Of a DNA stretch of 64,000 bases, positions 48,677-57,673 are shown in pieces. Source of the stretch: CAWFQB01 sp965277875. GTDB lineage: Bacteria > Armatimonadota > Chthonomonadetes > Chthonomonadales > Chthonomonadaceae. Location: contig CBDIDV010000002.1 of the NCBI GenBank assembly GCA_965277875.1, forward strand, positions 4,960,001 through 5,024,000, in the 5' to 3' direction. The position numbers were made by a program, and so were the translations under genes. Numbering within the stretch: the first letter of the stretch is position 1; each line of letters opens with the position of its first letter. Under the pieces are notes generated by a model. It searched no databases and was not told the origin of the DNA. It saw only the letters and a list, made by a program, of their open reading frames with translations.

Positions 48677-49285
48677 TTATTCCTGCACGTAACTGCCCAG
48701 CAGATCGCGCAGCTTGCGGAACGCGTTGGAAAGGCGTGATTTCACGGTTCCGACCGGCACGTTCAGCACCTTAGCGGCTTCCTGATAGGTCAGGCCCTGT
48801 AGTTCGTGCAGCAAAATCACTTCGCGGTGCTGGGCCGACAGGCATTGCAGCGCGGCCTCGACGCGCGCCGACAGTTCGCCCTTGTCGGCGGACTGCGCGG
48901 GGTCATCGCGCCAATCCCGCGTGGCAAGCCTTAGTTCTTCGTCATAGGGAACGCTGTCCAGCTTGCGCTTGCGGCGAAATTCCAGACAGTGGTTCATAGC
49001 GACGCGATAGATCCATGTAGCGAGCGAACTGTCACCCCGGAACTTGCCCAGGCTTTTGTAAACGCCTAAGAATATCTCCTGCGTCACGTCCTCGGCATCG
49101 CTTGCCGTGCCGGTGTACCTCAGGGCGAGACGGTACACGCGCGTTTCATACGTGTCCAGCAGGCGTTCAAACGCGTCCCGTTCGCCCGCCTGTATCCGCG
49201 CGATCAGTCGCCGGTCGCTGTCCGCGCCTAAGGCGGCAGGACGCGTCTGGTGCGGAGAGGAACTGTCCGGCTGCGCGCGTGTCAT
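48677..49285 (-). CDS. ECF RNA polymerase sigma factor
   Basis: A 202-aa ECF sigma factor if started at 49285 (MTRAQPDSSS). Region 2 covers FERLLDTYETRVYRLALRYT, then DAEDVTQEIFLGVYKSL and SLATWIYRVAMNHCLEFRR. Region 4 covers VEAALQCLSAQHREVILLHE and LTYQEAAKVLNVPVGTVKSR. It directs polymerase to a regulon controlled by the membrane anti-sigma factor encoded downstream. A frame extension to 49339 exists; GGGGCGG upstream of 49285 decides for the shorter form. Confidence 0.93.
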   Translation of the reverse strand: MTRAQPDSSSPHQTRPAALGADSDRRLIARIQAGERDAFERLLDTYETRVYRLALRYTGTASDAEDVTQEIFLGVYKSLGKFRGDSSLATWIYRVAMNHCLEFRRKRKLDSVPYDEELRLATRDWRDDPAQSADKGELSARVEAALQCLSAQHREVILLHELQGLTYQEAAKVLNVPVGTVKSRLSNAFRKLRDLLGSYVQE

Positions 49286-49704
49286 GACGCCGCCCCGGTC
49301 GGACGCGGAACTTGGTATCGGTTCAAGGCATGTCGCCATTCGGCCTCGTGTTCATTGCTCCATAAATCGGTTTGGAACAATGCAAGCAATGCGGACAGTG
49401 CAAACATAAGCAAAATCTGACGTAATCGGAACACGATGGCCTCACTGGACAGATGGGCGCAGGCGTCATGGGTTTGGTTGCATGCTGCGCCCAAAAGGTT
49501 CATATTTCAGGCTTTCCGTCGGCAGGTCGGGGCAACGATTGACCTGCTCATGCCGTCATCATTGGTAAGCGGCGATAAGCGGCAGTCTGTTTGTACGGGC
49601 GGCGCGAGTTATTCGACAAGCCGGGTGAAAACACCGCGCATCCGGGCCGAACAGGGCAATGATTGCTCTGTGAAATGCGTAGCTAACAGGGGAGGACATT
49701 CACC
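49286..49704. other. Divergent intergenic region between sigma factor and membrane-anchored protein genes
   Basis: About 420 bp holding the promoters of both genes. No hairpin, RNA or further gene is convincing. It is a likely place for an autoregulated ECF promoter. Confidence 0.4.
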
Positions 49705-50217
49705 ATGCGAAAAAGTTCCTGGGCTGTTCTGGGCGTGTGCGCCCTGCTGTTGTTCGGGCTGGGATTTGCTTATATGATGTCGCGCACTTCAAACGACACG
49801 CTCACGCGCGATCAGGCCGCGCAGATCGTGCAGAAGATGCAGGACGCCGTGGCCCGCAAGGACGCCGGCACGGTCATGAACTACATCGCCCCCAGCCCGG
49901 AAACCAGGGTAGCGGGTTTGAATCAGGATCAACTGCGAATCATGATTGGCCGCGCCCTGCACGCCATGAAAAATCCCCGCGCCGATGTGTCCAATCTGGC
50001 GTTCGCGGGCGGTGTGGACAACGATGCCACTCTGGACTTCGATTTGGACATAAAAAACGGCGACACGGACTATAACGCGCTGCCGTACAAGGGCCACATC
50101 GCCCTGCACCTCATGCGCGTGGACGTGCCGCATCTGCTCGGATTATACCAGACAAAAGAATGGCGCATAGTCAGCGGTTCGACTAGTGGCCCGCAGCTGA
50201 CCGACATGGGAGAATAG
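49705..50217 (+). CDS. Membrane-anchored extracytoplasmic protein
   Basis: A 170-aa protein with an N-terminal anchor (WAVLGVCALLLFGLGFAYMM) and a soluble domain of mixed fold. The domain has a first helix (DQAAQIVQKMQDAVARKDAG), then strands (ATLDFDLDIKNGD and KGHIALHLMRVD) and KEWRIVSGS near the end. This order is like NTF2/SnoaL-type or DUF4878-type domains. GGGGAGGA precedes the start. It leads into the aspartyl protease gene with 3 bp between stop and the next possible start. Confidence 0.65.
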   Translation: MRKSSWAVLGVCALLLFGLGFAYMMSRTSNDTLTRDQAAQIVQKMQDAVARKDAGTVMNYIAPSPETRVAGLNQDQLRIMIGRALHAMKNPRADVSNLAFAGGVDNDATLDFDLDIKNGDTDYNALPYKGHIALHLMRVDVPHLLGLYQTKEWRIVSGSTSGPQLTDMGE

Positions 50218-50226
50218 GGTTTGGGT

Positions 50227-51861
50227 ATGCGATTTGCGATTTGGCGGCGAGCCGTAGTGCCGCTGTTTGTACTTGGCATCGGGCTGCGTGGCGTATCGTT
50301 TGCGGCGGGCGGGAGGGCGCAGCGCGCGGCATCCGCTGCCGATACGACCGCCGAGCGATTGTATAAAGCCGGCAAATTCGTCCAGGCGCGGGACGCTTAC
50401 AGGCTGGCCTTGAAGCGCACACCGGACGATCCGGTTTTGCAGGATGGTCTTGTCTTGTGCCTGTCGCGCCTGGACGAGTGGCAGCAGGCATTGGAAACGG
50501 CGACAAAAGCCGCCGCGCTCGCGCCTCAGAGCGGCGACGCGCGCGGCCTGCTCGCCTTTGAGCTGCTTCGGGCCGGCCAGCCTGCGGGTGCGGAACGAGA
50601 AGCCGCATCCGCGCTTGCCATTGATCCTCAGAATTATTGGGGACTGGTGACGCAGGGGCGGCTGGCGCTGTGGAACGGGCAGAAAGGGCAGGCGCGCGAG
50701 ATCCTGCGCCGCGCCGCGCAGTCACGCCCCGATGCGCCCGATGCCTGGTTCTACCTTGTGGACGCGTTCGAGGACGATGTCACGCCCGAACTGCTGGCCG
50801 ACATTGACGCTTATGTGGCCCTGAAACCGACCGGACACCCTCATGCGATGGCTCTGGAAGCCCTGCCCGCCCTGCGTTCCTACTTGAAATACTTTGTGAC
50901 GGAGTCGCCCTACACCGCGTTCGCGCCCGTCAGCGAGGCGCAGTTGAAGACTGCGGACACAGATGACGCGCCGCCCGTCATGTTCCGCGTACCGTTCGAG
51001 CGCAGCGGCGATTACGTGGCCCTGCCGACTTTATTAGACGGCCACAAACTGCGCCTGCTGTTCGACACAGGCGGCGGGTTCAGCATCGCGCTCAACAAAA
51101 CGGCGTCTAAAAAACTGAATCTGAAACCGTTGGGCCAGTCGTTCGTGCGCGGCGTGAGCGGCAAGGAAGCCTCGACCCAGTCTCGCGCCGACACGATGAC
51201 GGTGGGCGGCGAAACGTTCCGGGCCATTCCCATCGACATTTTAACGGGCGATGTGGGGGCTGAGGACGGCGTGTTCGGGGTGTCCAACTTCGACCATTAC
51301 GCCGTGACCATTGACTTTGCGGAAAAGAACATTGTATTAGCGCGTGGCAAGAACGCCGTGGCCCCCGCCGCCCTGCCCGGACGCCAGACCCTGACCCTGC
51401 CGTTTCACGATTTGGGCGGCGACATCATCGTACCCATCACCATCGAGGGCCGCGACATCTGGGCGCTTGTGGACACGGGCGCGGACGGCGACCTGATACT
51501 GTCCCTGGACACGGCGCGGGGCGTGGCTGCGCGCCGCAAGCGCAGCACGTGGGATAATCGCGTGATTACAGATCGCCTGGGCCTGGGCAACTCGGTCAAA
51601 AAGCAGAACATCCTGTTTTTCCGCGATCCCGTTGCGGTTCAGGTGGGGGAACTGGCCGGGAAGCCGTTCGTCACGCGTATTCAGCCCGCGTATGGCGCGG
51701 ACTTGATTGATACGCAGGTCAACCCCGCCGCCATGTTTCAGGTGGGCGCGATCCTGGGCATCAACTTCCTCAACAAAGCCGCCCGCGTCACCTTCGACTA
51801 CCCGCACCATCTAATGACCCTCGAATACGCCCCGCGCAAAAGCGAAAAAACTGGTACATAA
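50227..51861 (+). CDS. Secreted TPR plus double aspartyl-protease (retropepsin-like) protein
   Basis: A protein of about 544 aa with a signal peptide (VVPLFVLGIGLRGVSFAAG). TPR units follow at residues about 40-190 (LYKAGKFVQARDAYRLALKR), then two aspartyl protease halves: LLFDTGGGFS near residue 280 and ALVDTGADGD near 418. Each DTG is followed by a fold with GVSGKE or GINFL-type turns. Two DTG sites in one chain suggest a pepsin-like pseudodimer made of retropepsin-type units. A paralogue is encoded at 57674-59392. The start may instead be TTG at 50221. Confidence 0.8.
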   Translation: MRFAIWRRAVVPLFVLGIGLRGVSFAAGGRAQRAASAADTTAERLYKAGKFVQARDAYRLALKRTPDDPVLQDGLVLCLSRLDEWQQALETATKAAALAPQSGDARGLLAFELLRAGQPAGAEREAASALAIDPQNYWGLVTQGRLALWNGQKGQAREILRRAAQSRPDAPDAWFYLVDAFEDDVTPELLADIDAYVALKPTGHPHAMALEALPALRSYLKYFVTESPYTAFAPVSEAQLKTADTDDAPPVMFRVPFERSGDYVALPTLLDGHKLRLLFDTGGGFSIALNKTASKKLNLKPLGQSFVRGVSGKEASTQSRADTMTVGGETFRAIPIDILTGDVGAEDGVFGVSNFDHYAVTIDFAEKNIVLARGKNAVAPAALPGRQTLTLPFHDLGGDIIVPITIEGRDIWALVDTGADGDLILSLDTARGVAARRKRSTWDNRVITDRLGLGNSVKKQNILFFRDPVAVQVGELAGKPFVTRIQPAYGADLIDTQVNPAAMFQVGAILGINFLNKAARVTFDYPHHLMTLEYAPRKSEKTGT

Positions 51862-51965
51862 AAACAGGTATAACCCAGGTTTGGCATTGCAAAAATAAAC
51901 CCTGTTGGCGTATAATTCAAGCAGACAAAGGGACGTTTGCGCGTTGCCAGGATTAAAACGCCACA

Positions 51966-53111
51966 ATGAGTTATCAATCCATAGACGCGATTCAAAAGAC
52001 GCTTACCGAGCAAGTATTTCACTATGCCAAAGACAGCAAGAAGGCTGCTGGACGGGCGCTTGGCACACTTATAGAAGTAATCACCTATTATACTTTACGT
52101 TCATGGGGGTTTCGCGACTCCGTCGGTATCGAGCGGTCTCTGCCGGAATTTGCGAACCCTGAAATCACCCATAATGTTGAGTATTCTACACATCCAGTAT
52201 TACAACAGTCTCAGCATGTGCTAAACAATGTGCGCCTGCCTATCACAGCAAGCAAAATTCGCAAACTGATATGGGGAATAGATCGCAGCCCCGGCAATCT
52301 GGATAAGGAACGGCAGTTATTTACCACAGATGGCATCATGAGAAATTCCTGCGTCATTGCTGAAACCACCGCAGGGTTTTATGTCGTTCATCTGGATTCA
52401 TATTTCGAGGGACAATGCACCTTCACTGTTTCCTTGCTGCATCATCACCCCTACGCCATGTTTGAATGCAAACGCGTTGGCGTCGAAGAAGGAATGAAAA
52501 AAGGGCCGCAAACAATCGAGAAAGCGAAACAGGGAGCCTACGTAGCAAGATCAGTGTCCGCTCTACAAAAATACCGACGCGCTGATGGAAAAGTCGGAGG
52601 CGTCATTGAGAAGGCGGATGGTTCTCTTGTGTCCGGCATTTACAAAGAACTGATTGACGACTTAATCAAGAGTGATAATCCTGAGTTGTTGAGCAGGTTT
52701 ACACTTACTGTCGGCGTTGTCAGCAATCATGGCAACTGGTTCACAGCATTAAATCACAACAAAGAGTTGAAAGTTCTGGCTCACTCCTATGATTGGCTGC
52801 TTTTTCTCACAGACGAGGGATTGTCTGACTTCGTTAATGAACTCCTCCTCTCGCCTGCGCCTTCAAATTCTATTGTACAACAAGCATTCCGTACAAGCTA
52901 CTCAGGGAGTAGCGCTGCCAAAAATCGCTTCACAAAAGTACAAATGGATGCAGAGGCTGATGCACTTCTGCAAGGCTATTTTCAAACACACAGCGACAGG
53001 ATAAAAGGATGGTTTAACATCATTTCGCCCGGAACTGGAAGTTTAGACATTTTACAAAAAGAACTTCAAACACTGCGCGGGAAAGATTGGAGTGCGATCA
53101 TAAACCCATGA
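51966..53111 (+). CDS. Type II-like restriction endonuclease
   Basis: The 381-aa protein precedes a DNA adenine methyltransferase with an ATGA overlap, the layout of a restriction-modification operon. A nuclease-like core is suggested by YAMFECKRVGVEEG (the ExK of a PD-(D/E)XK fold) followed by GPQTIEKAKQGAYVARSVSA. Asp residues upstream (VVHLDSYFEG) could complete the site. GC content is visibly lower than in the flanks and codon use differs, pointing to acquisition. The recognition sequence is unknown. Confidence 0.75.
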   Translation: MSYQSIDAIQKTLTEQVFHYAKDSKKAAGRALGTLIEVITYYTLRSWGFRDSVGIERSLPEFANPEITHNVEYSTHPVLQQSQHVLNNVRLPITASKIRKLIWGIDRSPGNLDKERQLFTTDGIMRNSCVIAETTAGFYVVHLDSYFEGQCTFTVSLLHHHPYAMFECKRVGVEEGMKKGPQTIEKAKQGAYVARSVSALQKYRRADGKVGGVIEKADGSLVSGIYKELIDDLIKSDNPELLSRFTLTVGVVSNHGNWFTALNHNKELKVLAHSYDWLLFLTDEGLSDFVNELLLSPAPSNSIVQQAFRTSYSGSSAAKNRFTKVQMDAEADALLQGYFQTHSDRIKGWFNIISPGTGSLDILQKELQTLRGKDWSAIINP

Positions 53112-53704
53112 CAGCCGGACGAACGACCGCTTCAATCAGTCAGGATTGGAGTACCCCCCGAAAGTATGTTGAGGCAGTAAGGTGTGTCTTGGGTGGAAGC
53201 ATTGATCTCGACCCCTGCTCGAATGAACATTCTATTGTTCAAGCGAATACCGAATACCGGCTGCCGGAACATGACGGATTGAAGAAGACGTGGAACTTCA
53301 GAACTATTTACGTTAACCCCCCCTATGGCTCGGATAGGGAACGTGGAACAACAATCAAGCATTGGCTGGCTAAATGTCTGGAAGCAAATCGTCTGTACAA
53401 TGCAGAGGTCATCGCTTTGGTTCCGGTCGCCACAAATACAGGTCATTGGAAAAAGTACGTTTGGGGACATGCAAATGCTGTAGCATTTTTGTATGATACG
53501 CGCCTTAAATTTCTTGTCAATGGCAAAGATGAAGGAAAGGGCGCGCCGATGTCTTGCGCGATGATATACTGGGGCGCAAAGTACGACTGTTTCGCTGATA
53601 TATTCAACAACTTTGGCGCCGTCATTGATCTTCACAATCTGCATGGCAAACGATTGGGCGAACACTTTAAAACTTCTGCCCAATTAGCCTTGATTGACGA
53701 ATGA
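53108..53704 (+). CDS. DNA N6-adenine methyltransferase (phage Dam type)
   Basis: The 198-aa enzyme starts at ATG 53108, overlapping the nuclease stop. It belongs to the phage N6-adenine methyltransferase family: DWSTPRKYVEAV, then IDLDPCSNEH, then IYVNPPYGSD with the catalytic NPPY. Conserved later motifs are ALVPVATNTGHWKKYV and GAPMSCAMIYWG. It protects host DNA from the coupled nuclease. A longer frame begins at 53087 but would overlap further into the nuclease gene. Confidence 0.88.
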   Translation: MTAGRTTASISQDWSTPRKYVEAVRCVLGGSIDLDPCSNEHSIVQANTEYRLPEHDGLKKTWNFRTIYVNPPYGSDRERGTTIKHWLAKCLEANRLYNAEVIALVPVATNTGHWKKYVWGHANAVAFLYDTRLKFLVNGKDEGKGAPMSCAMIYWGAKYDCFADIFNNFGAVIDLHNLHGKRLGEHFKTSAQLALIDE

Positions 53705-53749
53705 AGCTATTGCTTTCAAAGCATCTTTCTAAGATACTGAGGAGAGACG

Positions 53750-56700
53750 ATGCTGCGAGAACCGTGGCGGGCCGAAATGCTGGGCCGTATCACGCTGCGA
53801 AGCGGCGGCGAGGTGTACGACCGCTTCCGCGAGCGCAAGATGGTCGCGTTGTTCGCGCTGCTGTCGCTGCAGGGCAAACGCTTCCTGACGCGCAATGAAC
53901 TGGTCGAGCGGCTGTGGCCCGACGAGTCCCCCGACATCTCCCGCAACCGCTTTCGCGTCACCCTGCACCACCTCAAGCATCTGCTGGAACCCGTGGGCGT
54001 CAGCCCCGGCACGGTGCTGCAAACCGGGCGCGAAGAGGTGTATCTTCAGCCTGCCGCGTTCACTTCGGATGTCAACGATCTTGCGGCCCTGCTGGACACG
54101 GCGGACAAAAGCGCGGATGCGGGCGAACGCATCGTATTGCGCGAGCAGGCCGTGACCCTGTACCGTGGCGAGTTCCTGCCCGGCTTCGAGGAAGAATGGG
54201 TCGAACAAGAGCGCGAGGCATTGGCGCGGCGGCATTTTCACGCCCTGCGCGGTCTGAGCCGCGACCTGCTGGCTCTTAAAGAACCGGCGCGCGGCCTGGT
54301 CTGGGCGTTTCGCGCCATCAGCCTGGAGCCGCTGGAAGAGGAAGCGCATTTCGATCTGATGCGCCTGTACGCGCTGGGCGGGCAGGCGTCTGAGGCGCTA
54401 AGGCATTACGAGCAGTTTCAGGCCCTGTTGATGCGGGAACTGAACGCGCAGCCGTCTCCGGCGACGCAGAAACTGGCCGCTCTGCTGCAAAATCATCTGG
54501 GCCATGAGGTGAAAACGTCCGCCTTGTCCCCCGCTTCTCTTACGATTTCTGCTGAACCTCCGGCCCAATCGCTTGCTTCCGCTGCCGCATCGCCATCTGC
54601 CGCTCATGCCGCGCCGACCTCTTTTGCTTCTCCCATAAACGCCGCGCCGCCACGACCTGCCCTGCCGATGCGCCTGACACGGTTCTTCGGCAGGGAGCAG
54701 GACATCGCCACGCTTTGCGCCCTGCTTGCGCCCGAACGCGACACGGACAGCGCCTCGTCCAAAGTGGAAAGCGACGTAGAAAGCGACTTTGCCACAACGC
54801 GCTTGGTGACGCTTGCGGGGCCGGGCGGCATGGGCAAGACGCGGCTGGCGCTCGAAGTCGGCGACTGCCTTCTAGGCGCGTATGCGGGCCGCGTGTATTT
54901 TGTCGGCATGGAGGACGCTGTTTCGCCGCACCAGTTGGGCGAGGCATTGCAAAACGCGCTCGGCCTGCCCCCATCCGAAAAAACGGATGCGATTTCGCAG
55001 GCGCTCGCCGTGCTGACGCAGGCTCCCTGCCTGCTGATCTTAGACAACCTCGAACATCTGCTGCCGGAAGTAAGCGCGTCCCTTCTGCACCTGCTGACAA
55101 ACGCGCCCGACCTGCGCTGCCTGGTCACGTCGCGGCGCAGCGTGGGGCTGGACGGCGAGCGGGAATACGCGCTCGGCCCGCTCGGCCTGCCCGAACCCGA
55201 TGCCGCCCCTGCGTCCCTGCGCGATTATGCCGGGGTAGCCCTGTTTCTGGATCGGGCCAGAGCCAGGCGCGCGGATTTCGCCCTGACCGCGCAGAACGGG
55301 CCGGACATCCTGCGCCTGTGCCGCCTGCTGGAAGGAATGCCGCTTGCCCTGGAACTCGCCGCCGCCCGCATCCGCGTGATGAGCGCCCACGAGATGTGCG
55401 CGCGGTTCACCCACGCCCTGGAATGGCTCGTGGATGCGCGGGGCGGCAAGGAAGCGCGGCATCGGTCGCTGCGCGCCGCGATCACCTGGAGCCATCGGAT
55501 GCTCACGCCGTCCGCGCGGCGGTGCTGGCATTTGTGCAGCGTGTTCGCGGGCGGGTTCACAAGCGAGATGGCCGTGTGGATGTGCGCCCCGGTTTTGTCC
55601 GCGCCCGCCGAGGTGCTGCTGGTACTTGAAGAACTGTGCGCCGCGTCCCTCCTGATAGGCCGCGAAGACGCACAGGGCGACACTCGCTTTTCGATGCTCG
55701 AAGCGCTGCGCGTTTTCGCCGGGGAACAACGGGAGCAAAGCGAGCAGACAGGCCAGGCGTCTACGCGGCATCTGGAATGGTTTGCGCGGCGCATAGAGGC
55801 TGCCTCCGCTTATCAAAATACAGGCCAAAACACGGGCGGAGAGGAACCGGGCCGGAAGTCGGCACGCGCTGACGCCCCGCGTATGCAGGAGCGGCAGGCG
55901 GAAGAAGCGTACTTTGCGTGGGCGGAAAAAGAAGCGGCCAACCTGCGCGCCGCGCTGACGTATGGCCTGAGCGACCGCGCCGAACCTGCGGAACAGGAGC
56001 AGGCTGTCAGCTTTGCCGCGAATCTGGCCGATCACTGGCGCGCGCAGGGCCGGCTGACCGAGGGACGCGACTGGCTGCGGCAGGCGCTGGCTTTGCCCGT
56101 CGAGAGCCGCGTCAAAATCACGGCGCAGATCGCGGCGGGACGCCTCGCCGCGCAGCAGGCCGATTACGAGGAAGCCCACGCCCTCGCTACCCTCGCCGCT
56201 CAGGCCGCGCACGACGTCAACGACACGCCGAATATCGCCAACAGCCGCTACCTCATGGGGATAGCGGCCTTTCATCGGGGGCATTACCCGACCGCCGAAA
56301 CGCATCTGGAAGTGGCGCTCGGTCTGTATACCGCGCCAAACGATGACTGCCGACGGGCAGACTGTTTGAACAGCCTGGGCATGGCGGCCTGGTATCAGGG
56401 CGATCATGCTTCGGCCCGCCTGTATGTGGAAGGCGCGCTCTATATACAGCGGGCGCGCAGTTCGCCGCGCGGCGTCGCGAATTGCCTGCAGCGGCTGGGC
56501 AACATCGTGCGGGACCGGGGCGATTTAGACGGAGGCGAAACCCTGCTGCTGGAGGCGCTGCAAACTTTCCACGGCCTGCCTGATGCAGTCGGGATTGCCT
56601 CCTGCCTGCATGACCTGGGCGTAATCGCGAACTTTCGCGGCGACCACGCGCAGGCACAAGGCCGATTCGACGAGGCGCGTTCGCGGTTTCAAGCCTGCGG

Positions 56701-57346
56701 CCTGCGGCATGGCTACGCGTCGTGCCTGCACAACCTGGGGCAGATGGAACTGGACGCGGAACACTGGGAGGCCGGGCGCGTCCTGATGCGCGACGCTCTG
56801 GACATCCATCGGCAGATTGGCGACCGCAGGGGTATCGCCGCCGCCCTGCACAATCTGGCCGAGGCCTCACGGGGCGCGGGACGACTGGACGAAGCGCGCA
56901 GCCTGCTGCTGGAAGCGCTGGCGATGGATCGCGCTATGGGCAGCCCTGTCAGCGTTGCACAGCATCTGCACAGCCTGGCCCGCGTGTACGCCGCGCTGGA
57001 CGAAATGCCCCAGGCTCTTGCGGCCCTGCGCGAGGCCACAGCTACTATTCGCACCGTAGATGGCCGCGCCGACTTGGCGAACCTGCTCAGAACCTGGGCC
57101 TTGCTGCTTACGAGGGCGGGACAGGCGCGGCTGGCAGTCCGCATACGCGGCGCGACAACGGCATACCTGCGCACAGTGGGTTTTGCCGTGTCATCCGGTG
57201 AACAGCGCGAGGACGATGACACGCTTGCCACCCTGCGCTCCACACTTGGCGAACAGGCGTTTGCCGAGTGCCGGCAGGAGGGCGAAAACCTGTCCCTGGA
57301 ACAAGCGGCGGACGAAATCGAGTGTGCAGAGGCAGGACAGATCTAG
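53750..57346 (+). CDS. Giant BTAD / NB-ARC / TPR transcriptional regulator
   Basis: A 1198-aa regulator of the AfsR/MalT-like STAND class. Residues 1-240 hold an OmpR-type winged helix (RNELVERLWPDESPDISRNR) and a bacterial transcriptional activation domain (LDTADKSADAGERIVLREQA and EEEAHFDLMRLYAL). The NTPase has Walker A (LAGPGGMGKTRLALE, near 360) and Walker B (CLLILDNLEHLL, near 427). The C-terminal half is built of TPRs, for example RRADCLNSLGMAAWYQGDHA and DRRGIAAALHNLAEASRGAG. Such proteins bind a ligand or partner, exchange nucleotide and then activate transcription. The start has GAGGAG upstream. The genes it controls are unknown; neighbours include the R-M operon and a protease. Confidence 0.88.
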   Translation: MLREPWRAEMLGRITLRSGGEVYDRFRERKMVALFALLSLQGKRFLTRNELVERLWPDESPDISRNRFRVTLHHLKHLLEPVGVSPGTVLQTGREEVYLQPAAFTSDVNDLAALLDTADKSADAGERIVLREQAVTLYRGEFLPGFEEEWVEQEREALARRHFHALRGLSRDLLALKEPARGLVWAFRAISLEPLEEEAHFDLMRLYALGGQASEALRHYEQFQALLMRELNAQPSPATQKLAALLQNHLGHEVKTSALSPASLTISAEPPAQSLASAAASPSAAHAAPTSFASPINAAPPRPALPMRLTRFFGREQDIATLCALLAPERDTDSASSKVESDVESDFATTRLVTLAGPGGMGKTRLALEVGDCLLGAYAGRVYFVGMEDAVSPHQLGEALQNALGLPPSEKTDAISQALAVLTQAPCLLILDNLEHLLPEVSASLLHLLTNAPDLRCLVTSRRSVGLDGEREYALGPLGLPEPDAAPASLRDYAGVALFLDRARARRADFALTAQNGPDILRLCRLLEGMPLALELAAARIRVMSAHEMCARFTHALEWLVDARGGKEARHRSLRAAITWSHRMLTPSARRCWHLCSVFAGGFTSEMAVWMCAPVLSAPAEVLLVLEELCAASLLIGREDAQGDTRFSMLEALRVFAGEQREQSEQTGQASTRHLEWFARRIEAASAYQNTGQNTGGEEPGRKSARADAPRMQERQAEEAYFAWAEKEAANLRAALTYGLSDRAEPAEQEQAVSFAANLADHWRAQGRLTEGRDWLRQALALPVESRVKITAQIAAGRLAAQQADYEEAHALATLAAQAAHDVNDTPNIANSRYLMGIAAFHRGHYPTAETHLEVALGLYTAPNDDCRRADCLNSLGMAAWYQGDHASARLYVEGALYIQRARSSPRGVANCLQRLGNIVRDRGDLDGGETLLLEALQTFHGLPDAVGIASCLHDLGVIANFRGDHAQAQGRFDEARSRFQACGLRHGYASCLHNLGQMELDAEHWEAGRVLMRDALDIHRQIGDRRGIAAALHNLAEASRGAGRLDEARSLLLEALAMDRAMGSPVSVAQHLHSLARVYAALDEMPQALAALREATATIRTVDGRADLANLLRTWALLLTRAGQARLAVRIRGATTAYLRTVGFAVSSGEQREDDDTLATLRSTLGEQAFAECRQEGENLSLEQAADEIECAEAGQI

Positions 57347-57673
57347 AAACCGCACAGATGCGGACACCTTAGACGCTGCTCTCTTTTGTCTCAAACCTTG
57401 TTCTGCGCCGACGCACAGAACGGTGCGTCTGTTCGCGGGACAACATGGCTGTTTGGAAACAACTCCGTTTGTGGAAGGATTCACGTTTCGACGCGTAGAA
57501 TTAGTTTCTACGCGCGTCAGGCCGCAGTCGTCCCGCCACGCAAGACCACCTCGCACCAAATCCAGGCCGTCTCGGTTCAGGTGTCTGCCGAAAGCAAGTC
57601 GTCAGGCAGATATAAAGCCTGTATAAATTCTGAATAGAAACGTCTGCGCCCGATTACAAAGGAACTAACGCTG
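57347..57673 (+). other. Intergenic region with two hairpins
   Basis: GACGCAC/GTGCGTC (57410-57429, loop AGAACG) and GCGTAGAA/TTCTACGC (57493-57513) are compact hairpins after the regulator gene. Neither has a U-run. No gene is supported. Confidence 0.45.

Noticed and set aside
57360..57637. Short frames after the giant regulator gene
   Set aside because: Frames on both strands overlap hairpins and lack ribosome sites or recognisable features.
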